From assembly GCA_963204845.1 (NCBI GenBank), contig CAUJIL010000155.1, forward strand, positions 1 through 6,691: a stretch of 6,691 bases of DNA, read 5' to 3'. Below the pieces are notes generated by a model, which saw only the letters and a list, made by a program, of their open reading frames with translations, did not search any database and had not been told where the DNA came from. The position numbers and the translations under genes were made by a program. How positions within the stretch are numbered: the first letter of the stretch is position 1; each line of letters begins with the position of its first letter. This DNA comes from Pseudomonadota bacterium. Lineage in GTDB: Bacteria; Pseudomonadota; Gammaproteobacteria; Pseudomonadales; UBA5518. Positions 1 to 6,691 of this stretch are shown piece by piece.

Positions 1-80
1 CCAAGGTCGACCCGCAACTGCTGGCGGGTCCGATGCCGGCCGCGCCCGCCGCCCCGAATTCGCAAGGAGACATGAACTGA
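1..80 (+). CDS. C-terminal end of an upstream gene (partial), possibly lpxK
   Basis: The frame beginning at base 3 is open from the window edge to a TGA at 78-80. It encodes about 25 residues, starting KVDPQLLAG, followed by an Ala/Pro-rich tail and ending GDMN. The stop overlaps the start of the next gene by one base (TGATG), the usual sign of translational coupling, and the next gene's Shine-Dalgarno lies inside this frame. The fragment has no diagnostic motif. In many gammaproteobacteria the gene just upstream of a Trm112/YcaR gene is lpxK (lipid A 4'-kinase). That makes lpxK the leading guess, but it rests on synteny alone and not on the residues seen here. Confidence 0.5.
   Translation, partial: KVDPQLLAGPMPAAPAAPNSQGDMN
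64..70 (+). promoter_or_regulatory. Ribosome binding site of the Trm112-family gene
   Basis: AAGGAGA lies 9 nt before the ATG at 80. It is a near-consensus Shine-Dalgarno located within the end of the preceding gene, and it supports the ATG at 80 as the start. Confidence 0.7.
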
Positions 81-268
81 TGCTCGACCCCAAACTGCTG
101 GAAATCCTCGTCTGTCCGGTCAGCAAGGCGCCGCTCGAATACGACCGCGAGAAGCAGGAACTCGTCTGCCGCGCGAGCGGGCTCGCGTATCCGGTGCGCG
201 ACGGCATCCCGGTGATGCTCGAGAGCGAGGCGCGCCAGCTGACGCTCGAGGAGCGCGAGCGCGGCTGA
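80..268 (+). CDS. Trm112 family protein (YcaR/UPF0434 type)
   Basis: This 62-residue protein matches the YcaR/UPF0434 branch of the Trm112 family along its whole length. It opens MLDPKLLEILVCPV, has a second conserved stretch around KQELVCRASGLAYPVRDGIP, and ends in a charged tail. Family members are small zinc-ribbon-like proteins. Eukaryotic and archaeal Trm112 activates RNA and protein methyltransferases, whereas the role of the bacterial short forms is not firmly settled. Here Cys12 and Cys30 are present, but the position that is Cys in E. coli YcaR (CPVC) is Ser15 (CPVS), so a complete four-Cys site is absent. The start overlaps the upstream stop. In many relatives kdsB follows this gene, but here alaS comes next after 125 bp with its own apparent promoter. 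The family assignment is firm; a specific function is not. Confidence 0.93.
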   Translation: MLDPKLLEILVCPVSKAPLEYDREKQELVCRASGLAYPVRDGIPVMLESEARQLTLEERERG

Positions 269-310
269 GCCGCGGCAATCTTCACGCGGGACGCGTAGCG
301 GCCGCCTCCG

Positions 311-316
311 TATAAT
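311..316 (+). promoter_or_regulatory. Probable alaS promoter, -10 box
   Basis: A perfect TATAAT lies in otherwise GC-rich sequence, 78 bp before the preferred alaS start. At 17-bp spacing the -35 position (288-293) reads GGGACG, which matches the consensus only in its central GAC, so the -35 is poor and an activator or other contacts may help. Transcription would start near 323. The block after the -10 is C-rich and nearly repeats the one at the csrA promoter. Confidence 0.55.
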
Positions 317-338
317 CCGTCGCTCCCGACGCCGGCCG

Positions 339-359
339 CCAGCAGCCAGCAGCCAGCAG
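339..359 (+). repeat. Three tandem copies of the heptamer CCAGCAG
   Basis: CCAGCAG occurs three times head to tail at 339-345, 346-352 and 353-359, with no mismatches. It falls in the predicted alaS leader, just before an upstream ATG at 364 that shares the alaS frame. A change of one unit would alter leader length by 7 nt without touching the ATG at 394. The repeat is directly visible; any regulatory effect is speculation. Confidence 0.8.
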
Positions 360-381
360 GGCGATGGCGTCCCGTCTCAGT

Positions 382-386
382 GGAAA
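382..386 (+). promoter_or_regulatory. Ribosome binding site deciding the alaS start
   Basis: GGAAA ends 7 nt before the ATG at 394. The upstream in-frame ATG at 364 has only AGGG (358-361), 2 nt away, which is too close. This favours 394. Confidence 0.5.
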
Positions 387-393
387 CAGATCG

Positions 394-3003
<2,610 letters not shown>

Positions 3004-3044
3004 GGGCGATCCGGCGCAAAGTCCGTGGGTGCTGCGCGCAATGC

Positions 3045-3073
3045 TTGGGAATCCGGGAAGGATTCTCTATAAT
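3045..3073 (+). promoter_or_regulatory. csrA promoter (sigma-70 type)
   Basis: TTGGGA (3045-3050, four of six consensus bases) and TATAAT (3068-3073, perfect) are separated by exactly 17 bp. Transcription would start near 3080, giving a csrA leader of about 84 nt. The spacer contains an inverted repeat, GAATCC (3049-3054) and GGATTC (3060-3065). This is the best-formed promoter in the window. Confidence 0.7.
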
Positions 3074-3090
3074 CCCTCGCGCCCCAAATG

Positions 3091-3155
3091 GGACAGCGGT
3101 ACTTCCGGGAGGTCGGCGACAGATCGGCCGGGGAGAATCCGCGGCACATAGGAGA
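3091..3155 (+). promoter_or_regulatory. Candidate CsrA autoregulatory sites and RBS in the csrA leader
   Basis: The predicted leader contains GGA triplets at 3091-3093, 3108-3110, 3132-3134 and 3151-3153. The last is part of the Shine-Dalgarno AGGAGA (3150-3155), which sits 8 nt before the csrA ATG. CsrA proteins bind GGA motifs, and E. coli CsrA represses its own translation through several such sites, one at the RBS. The same arrangement here suggests autoregulation. GGA is a short motif, so chance occurrences are possible. Confidence 0.4.
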
Positions 3156-3163
3156 ATGGTTAG

Positions 3164-3358
3164 ATGCTCATCCTGACGCGCCGGGTCGGCGAGACACTGA
3201 TGATCGGCGACAACGTGACGATCACGGTGCTGGGCGTCAAGGGCAACCAGGTACGGCTCGGTGTCAACGCGCCGAAGGACGTGACCGTGCACCGCGAGGA
3301 GATCTACCAGCGCATCCAGCGTGAACACGGGAGCGACGACGAGCCCGGCGCACGCTGA
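3164..3358 (+). CDS. csrA: Carbon storage regulator CsrA (RsmA)
   Basis: This 64-residue RNA-binding protein acts as a homodimer on GGA motifs in mRNA leaders, changing translation and stability of transcripts for carbon storage, motility, biofilm and secondary metabolism. The sequence is near-identical to E. coli CsrA from residue 1 to about 52: MLILTRRVGETLMIGD, then GVKGNQVRLGVNAPKDV, then VHREEIYQRIQ. The RNA-contacting residues L4, R6 and R44 are all present. The acidic tail (SDDEPGAR) is variable in the family. The AGGAGA RBS fixes the ATG at 3164. The gene has its own strong promoter and GGA-rich leader. alaS upstream and tRNA-Ser(GCU) downstream match classical gammaproteobacterial order. 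lysC, which separates alaS and csrA in Pseudomonas, is not present. Confidence 0.98.
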   Translation: MLILTRRVGETLMIGDNVTITVLGVKGNQVRLGVNAPKDVTVHREEIYQRIQREHGSDDEPGAR

Positions 3359-3365
3359 ACTAAGC

Positions 3366-3395
3366 CCGCGGCAATCGCCGCGGCACCGCAGTTTT
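3366..3395 (+). terminator. Stem-loop after csrA, possible weak terminator
   Basis: CCGCGGC (3366-3372) and GCCGCGG (3377-3383) form a perfect 7-bp GC stem around the 4-nt loop AATC, starting 7 nt after the csrA stop. A run of four T follows at 3392-3395, but 8 nt separate it from the stem, so this is not a textbook intrinsic terminator. It may instead be a weak terminator or a processing site if csrA and the tRNA are co-transcribed. Confidence 0.35.
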
Positions 3396-3397
3396 CC

Positions 3398-3488
3398 GGA
3401 GAGATGGCCGAGTGGCTGAAGGCGCGCCCCTGCTAAGGGCGTATAGGCTAATCCCCTATCGAGGGTTCGAATCCCTCTCTCTCCGCCA
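3398..3488 (+). tRNA. tRNA-Ser (anticodon GCU)
   Basis: A full cloverleaf of 91 nt can be drawn. The acceptor is GGAGAGA (3398-3404) with TCTCTCC (3478-3484), discriminator G at 3485, and CCA encoded at 3486-3488. The anticodon stem is CGCCC/GGGCG (3425-3429 and 3437-3441) around the loop CTGCTAA, with anticodon GCT at 3432-3434 reading AGC and AGU. The long variable arm typical of serine tRNAs is present, with ATAGG (3443-3447) pairing CCTAT (3455-3459). The T arm is GAGGG/CCCTC around TTCGAAT (3461-3477). No clear promoter precedes it, so co-transcription with csrA is possible. In E. coli the same tRNA follows csrA but is followed by tRNA-Arg genes, which are absent here. Confidence 0.97.
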
Positions 3489-3578
3489 ATTCCAGGCTAC
3501 CCCGCCAGCCGCCACGCTCCAGTGGTCAGGCGTTGCCGCCTGCGCACGGCGGGACGATTTCCGGCACGGGAGCACGGC

Positions 3579-4346
3579 ATGAGCGACACAGTGAGCAACC
3601 AGGTGCGTTTCGATTTCGGCGGGGCGCAGGTGCTGGTGACCGGTGGCACCAGCGGCATCGGGGCGGCGATCGCCGCGGCGTACCGCGCCGCCGGCGCCCA
3701 CGTCACGATCACCGGCACGCGGGCCGCGGCGGCGGACTACGACGCCGATCTGCACGGCTACCGCTACCTGCAGCTCGACATCGAGGACGCGGAGCAGGTC
3801 ACGCGCGTGGCGGCCGCCCAGCAGCGGCTCGACATCCTGATCAACAACGCGGGGCTCGCGCTGCCGAGCCTGGGGCTCGACGAGTACGATCCCGAGGTGT
3901 TCGCGCGCGCCGTGAACATGCACCTGGTCAGTGCCTACCGCATGGCGCGCGGCTGCCGCGACGCGCTGGCGCGCAGCCCGCTTGCGGGCGGGGCGTCGGT
4001 GATCGGCATCGCGTCCATGAGTTCGTATTTCGGGATCGGCATCGTGCCCGGCTACGGTGCCGCCAAGACGGGGTTGCTCGGGCTCACGCGCGCGCTGGCG
4101 GTCGAGTGGGGCAAGCACAACATCCGGGTCAACACGGTCGCCGCCGGGCTGACCGAGAGCCGCATGACCGCCAGCACCTTCGAGAATCCCGCGTGGTCGG
4201 CGCCGACGCTGGCACGCACGCCCGCCGGCCGGCTCGGCGTGCCGCAGGACATCGCCGGGGCAGTGCTGTTCCTCAGCAGTTCCGCCGCCAGCTGGATCAC
4301 CGGCCAGACGCTGGCCGTCGATGGCGGCTACACGGTCAGCGGCTGA
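3579..4346 (+). CDS. SDR family NAD(P)-dependent oxidoreductase (classical, FabG-like)
   Basis: This 255-residue protein is a complete classical short-chain dehydrogenase/reductase, a cytosolic Rossmann-fold enzyme that interconverts an alcohol and a carbonyl. Visible motifs are the cofactor loop TGGTSGIG (21-28), D67 after beta-strand 3, NNAG (89-92), and the catalytic set N113, S146, Y159 and K163 (YGAAK), followed by IRVNTVAAG and a C-terminal DGGYTVSG. The basic residue R48 after beta-strand 2 (ITGTR) leans toward NADP(H), which is an inference. The start is the ATG at 3579, with GGGAG (3568-3572) 6 nt upstream. An in-frame GTG at 3522 would add 19 residues lacking family similarity. The gene stands alone, 90 bp after the tRNA and convergent with the M20 gene, so context does not reveal the substrate. 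Confidence 0.93.
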   Translation: MSDTVSNQVRFDFGGAQVLVTGGTSGIGAAIAAAYRAAGAHVTITGTRAAAADYDADLHGYRYLQLDIEDAEQVTRVAAAQQRLDILINNAGLALPSLGLDEYDPEVFARAVNMHLVSAYRMARGCRDALARSPLAGGASVIGIASMSSYFGIGIVPGYGAAKTGLLGLTRALAVEWGKHNIRVNTVAAGLTESRMTASTFENPAWSAPTLARTPAGRLGVPQDIAGAVLFLSSSAASWITGQTLAVDGGYTVSG

Positions 4347-4368
4347 TCCGCCCAGCGCTGGTGTCACG

Positions 4369-4383
4369 GTTCGGGCCGAACAA
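4369..4383 (+). repeat. Degenerate REP copy lacking its loop
   Basis: GTTCGG (4369-4374), a single G, then CCGAAC (4376-4381) and AAT form a compact palindrome. Compared with the neighbouring REP at 4390-4414 it has the same stem halves but lacks the six bases TCTGTG between them, and it has no GTAG foot. It reads as a decayed copy or remnant of the same element. Confidence 0.5.
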
Positions 4384-4389
4384 TGTCCC

Positions 4390-4414
4390 GTAGGTTCGGT
4401 CTGTGGCCGAACAT
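4390..4414 (+). repeat. GTAG-type REP element, copy A
   Basis: The layout is GTAG (4390-4393), 5' stem GTTCGGTC (4394-4401), loop TGT (4402-4404), 3' stem GGCCGAAC (4405-4412), then AT. The 8-bp stem contains one T-G wobble. It differs from copies B and C at four positions that form two base pairs (T-A for C-G, and T-G for G-C), so the hairpin is preserved. A GTAG foot plus hairpin is the hallmark of REP elements mobilised by RAYT (TnpA-REP) transposases. Confidence 0.75.
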
Positions 4415-4419
4415 CTTGA

Positions 4420-4444
4420 ATGTCCGGGCACAGCCCGGACCTAC
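4420..4444 (-). repeat. GTAG-type REP element, copy B
   Basis: On the minus strand this reads GTAG, stem GTCCGGGC, loop TGT, stem GCCCGGAC, then AT: a perfect 8-bp hairpin. It is identical to copy C over 26 bases (4420-4445 and 4451-4476, period 31) and inverted relative to copy A, giving a BIME-like arrangement. It lies between two convergent genes, where the hairpin could also stop transcription or protect 3' ends. Confidence 0.8.
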
Positions 4445-4450
4445 GCGAAC

Positions 4451-4475
4451 ATGTCCGGGCACAGCCCGGACCTAC
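4451..4475 (-). repeat. GTAG-type REP element, copy C, overlapping the M20 stop codon
   Basis: This is identical to copy B. Its minus-strand GTAG foot (4475 to 4472) contains the TAG that ends the M20 hydrolase gene, so the element's outer edge coincides with the end of the coding region. Confidence 0.8.
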
Positions 4476-5881
4476 GGGCGGGCGGCGTGGTGATCGTGCA
4501 GCACCTGCGCCACGCAGGCCGTGAGCCGGCGCGCGAACGGCACGTGCAGGAACTCGTTGGGCCCGTGCGCGTTCGATTGCGGCCCCAGCACCCCGGTGAT
4601 CATGAACTGCGCCGACGGGAACGAGGCGCCGAGCATGCCCATGAACGGAATGCTGCCGCCTTCGCCCATGCACATGAACGGGCGCCCGAAATTCCGCTGT
4701 GAGGCGTCCGCCAGCGAACGCGCGAGCCACGGCGCCAGCGGCGGGGCATTCCAGCCGCCGGCCGCCTTGCCGTCGAACACGATCCGCGCACCACACGGCG
4801 GATCGTGTTCGAGCGCGCGCTGCACTGCGGCGAACGCGGCGTCGGCGTCTGCGGTCGGCGGCAGGCGGATGCTCAGCGCGAGCGCCGTGTGGGTCCGCAG
4901 TACGTTGCCGGCGGATGCCAGCGGCGGCAGGCCGTCGGCGCCGGTCACCGACAGCGTGGGACGCCAGGTACGGTTCAGCACGCGCTCGAGGTTGTCCTCG
5001 CCCATCGGGCGCACGCCATCGAGCAGCGGCAGGTCGCGCCACACCGCGTCGCCAAGCGCGGCGGCGACGTCGCGTGCCTGCTGCAGGCGGTCGGCCGGCA
5101 CCTCCACATGCAGCTCCGGCAACAACAGACGTCCGGTTGCGGCGTCCTCGAGGCGCGCCAGCAACTGGCGCAGCACCCGGAAGCTCGACGGCGCGATGCC
5201 CGAGGCGCCGCCGCTGTGCACGCCCTCGCCGAGCACGTCGGCGCGCAGCCGGGCCCCGATCATGCCGCGCAGCGAGGCGGTGAGCCACAACTGTTCGTAG
5301 TTGCCGGCGCCGGAGTCGAGGCACACGATCAAAGACGGCGTGCCGATGCGCTCGCGCAGGTGCTCGATGTACGCGGGTAGATCGGGGCTGCCCGATTCCT
5401 CACCCGCTTCGATCAGCACCACGCAGCGTGCGTGCGGCAGTCCGGCGTGCTGCAGCGCGAGGATCGCGGCCAGCGACGCGTAGGCGGCGTAACCGTCGTC
5501 GGCGCCGCCGCGGCCGTACAGGCGCTCGCCGCGCAGCACCGGCGTCCACGGGTCGAGCCCCGGCGACCAGCCGCTCATCGCCGGTTGCTTGTCGAGGTGT
5601 CCGTACAGCAGCACCGTGTCCTCGCCATCGCCGGGAATTTCCAGCCACAGCAGCGGCGTGCGCCCCGGCAGCCGCACGACCTCGAGTTGCATGCCGCGCG
5701 GCGCATGCGCACGGCACCAGTCGGCGATCAGTCCGAGTGCGCGCTCCATGTGGCCGTGGCGCTCCCAGTCGGGATCGAACAGCGGCGACAGGTTCGGAAT
5801 CCGGATGTACTCGCACAGCGAGGGCAGGATCGATTCCATCCACAGCGAGTCGATGAACCGGCGGAACATGGGGACAGCCAC
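4472..5881 (-). CDS. M20 family metallo-hydrolase (peptidase M20/ArgE/DapE/carnosinase-like)
   Basis: This 469-residue protein belongs to the di-zinc M20 amidohydrolases, cytosolic enzymes that cleave dipeptides, acylated amino acids and related amides. The metal and catalytic set is complete: H95 in GHLDKQP with D97, the bridging D128 in GRGGADDG, general base E161 and metal ligand E162 in EAGEESGS, D189 in CLDSG, and H439 in NAHGPNEF. The inserted dimerisation domain shows VHSGGASGIAPSS, as in carnosinase-like members. No signal peptide is seen. The start is a GTG at 5881-5879 with AGGAG 8 nt upstream (plus-strand 5890-5894). An ATG four codons later (5869) lies too far from that site. The stop codon is provided by a REP element. 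It lies 100 nt after an FG-GAP gene on the same strand. The substrate cannot be told. Confidence 0.93.
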   Translation of the reverse strand: MAVPMFRRFIDSLWMESILPSLCEYIRIPNLSPLFDPDWERHGHMERALGLIADWCRAHAPRGMQLEVVRLPGRTPLLWLEIPGDGEDTVLLYGHLDKQPAMSGWSPGLDPWTPVLRGERLYGRGGADDGYAAYASLAAILALQHAGLPHARCVVLIEAGEESGSPDLPAYIEHLRERIGTPSLIVCLDSGAGNYEQLWLTASLRGMIGARLRADVLGEGVHSGGASGIAPSSFRVLRQLLARLEDAATGRLLLPELHVEVPADRLQQARDVAAALGDAVWRDLPLLDGVRPMGEDNLERVLNRTWRPTLSVTGADGLPPLASAGNVLRTHTALALSIRLPPTADADAAFAAVQRALEHDPPCGARIVFDGKAAGGWNAPPLAPWLARSLADASQRNFGRPFMCMGEGGSIPFMGMLGASFPSAQFMITGVLGPQSNAHGPNEFLHVPFARRLTACVAQVLHDHHAARP

Positions 5882-5889
5882 TGGCAGAG

Positions 5890-5894
5890 CTCCT
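5890..5894 (-). promoter_or_regulatory. Ribosome binding site of the M20 hydrolase gene
   Basis: AGGAG on the minus strand lies 8 nt before the GTG at 5881 and 20 nt before the next ATG. It therefore supports the GTG start. Confidence 0.6.
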
Positions 5895-5981
5895 CGGCGC
5901 GGGCGCTGCGGTCATCGTCGCCGATGGCCGCCACCGCTGCCAAGTCCGCCGCTGCGCGCGGGATCGGGGAAGGCAGTCGGG

Positions 5982-6691
5982 TCAGGGTATGGTCTTGGTG
6001 ACGGGGCCGGCGGGTCGGCTGGCACGGCCATCCTCGTCGAGCGCCGAGACGCGGAACGACCAGACGCCGGGAGTCAGGCGTTCGAACAGCTGCCAGCGCG
6101 TCGCGGGATCGCCGATCGCGACGGTGCGTGTCTCGGAACTGCCCGTGCGGCTTGCCTGCACGCGGAAGCCGGCGAGTTCGTGACGGCACAGGGCTTCGCC
6201 GTTCTCGCGCGTGGCGGGGCGCGACCAGCCGAGCTGCGCCCAGGCGCTGCCGCTGGTCGCGGGAGGCTCGATCGCGCCGAACTCGTGGTAGACCGGCGGT
6301 GCACAGGCGAAACGGAACTGGCCTGCGCCGGGGAGCGGCAGGGTGAGCGTGGCCCCGGCGCTGCGCCCCGCCACCGTCGCGAATCCCCAGCGGCCGGAGC
6401 CGTCGATGGTCAGCGCCTCGGCGAATCCGTCACCGTCGAAGTCCGCCGCAGCGGCCACGCGGCGTTGCAGGTCGGAGCCGAGCGCCACCGTGCCGGAACC
6501 GTCGAGCCGCGCGCGCCCCATCAGCAGGGCCGTGTACACCGCCGCGGTGTCGCGCCGGGCGAGCAGTAAGTCGGTGAAACCGTCGCCGTTGAAGTCGGCC
6601 GTTGCTTGCAGCACCCAGACGCGGGCCGTCGGGATATCGGTCGATCCGGAAACCGTCTCGACCGCCGCGCCGTCCATGAACCCGGTCCACC
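5982..6691 (-). CDS. FG-GAP/VCBS repeat protein with C-terminal fibronectin type III-like domain (5' part outside window)
   Basis: The minus-strand frame is open from the right edge to a TGA at 5984-5982. Codons upstream of the first visible ATG (6677) read WTGF and continue the fold, so the true start is beyond the window. Two calcium-loop repeats are visible, DFNGDGFTD (6596-6570) and DFDGDGFAE (6443-6417), spaced 51 residues apart, with alternating beta-strand sequence as in FG-GAP/VCBS beta-propeller proteins. About the last 100 residues resemble a fibronectin III domain: LGWSRP, LAGFRVQASRTGS, then LTPGVWSFRVSALDEDGRAS. Such proteins are usually exported or surface-bound and take part in adhesion or carbohydrate binding, but the signal peptide region is not seen. 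No sorting signal or anchor follows the FN3-like domain. The role is unknown. The M20 gene follows after 100 nt. Confidence 0.85.
   Translation of the reverse strand, partial: WTGFMDGAAVETVSGSTDIPTARVWVLQATADFNGDGFTDLLLARRDTAAVYTALLMGRARLDGSGTVALGSDLQRRVAAAADFDGDGFAEALTIDGSGRWGFATVAGRSAGATLTLPLPGAGQFRFACAPPVYHEFGAIEPPATSGSAWAQLGWSRPATRENGEALCRHELAGFRVQASRTGSSETRTVAIGDPATRWQLFERLTPGVWSFRVSALDEDGRASRPAGPVTKTIP

Noticed and set aside
260..274. Hairpin CGCGGC-TGA-GCCGCG spanning the Trm112 stop codon as a terminator
   Set aside because: The stem is 6 bp with a 3-nt loop and no T-run follows; in this GC range such dyads are common.
3088..3324. Small plus-strand frame overlapping csrA in another phase
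   Set aside because: It has no RBS and its translation is low-complexity and Arg/Asp-rich. csrA is unmistakable in the other frame.
3536..3552. CCGCC/GGCGG dyad after the tRNA as a terminator
   Set aside because: The stem has only 5 bp with a 7-nt loop and no T-run directly after it.
4420..4476. CRISPR-like direct repeats (two 26-nt copies, period 31)
   Set aside because: The spacers are 5 nt, the units are palindromic with a GTAG foot, and a diverged inverted copy lies alongside. This is a REP cluster and not a CRISPR array.
4521..5300. Plus-strand 259-codon frame antisense to the M20 gene
   Set aside because: Composition is Ser/Arg/Pro-rich with no domain, whereas the opposite strand has a complete M20 catalytic set.
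3456..5324. Long minus-strand open frame of over 600 codons across the SDR and M20 genes
   Set aside because: It is Arg/Ala/Pro-rich low-complexity translation, runs antisense to the well-supported SDR gene and out of frame with M20. This is a typical artefact of high GC.

Overview
The window looks like a chromosomal segment from a high-GC gammaproteobacterium. The main reasons are a CsrA almost identical to the enterobacterial protein, the alaS-csrA-tRNA-Ser(GCU) order known from E. coli and Pseudomonas, and a YcaR-type Trm112 protein. GC content is high throughout, so long open frames on the wrong strand are common and uninformative. I cannot name the genus.

Layout, left to right. Positions 1-80 hold the last codons of an upstream gene whose stop overlaps the start of a small Trm112-family gene (80-268). 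A 125-bp gap with a perfect TATAAT box and a triple heptamer repeat leads into alaS (394-3003, alanine-tRNA ligase). A second gap carries a good sigma-70-type promoter (TTGGGA-17 bp-TATAAT) and a leader with four GGA triplets, followed by csrA (3164-3358). A stem-loop separates csrA from a complete tRNA-Ser(GCU) with encoded CCA (3398-3488). Then come a short-chain dehydrogenase/reductase gene (3579-4346, plus strand), a compact cluster of GTAG-type REP hairpins (4369-4475), and two minus-strand genes: an M20-family metallo-hydrolase (4472-5881) and the C-terminal part of a larger FG-GAP/fibronectin-III-like protein that runs off the right edge (5982-6691).

The left half is core information processing: aminoacylation of tRNA-Ala, global post-transcriptional control by CsrA, and a serine tRNA. 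The alaS and csrA promoters share an almost identical -10/discriminator block, which would allow common control. The right half is accessory metabolism and a probably exported protein, with no evident pathway link to the left half.

I see no new multi-gene system here. The most interesting structure is the REP cluster between the convergent genes. Its hairpins differ by paired, structure-preserving substitutions, one truncated copy lacks the loop, and the GTAG foot of one element supplies the stop codon of the metallo-hydrolase gene.
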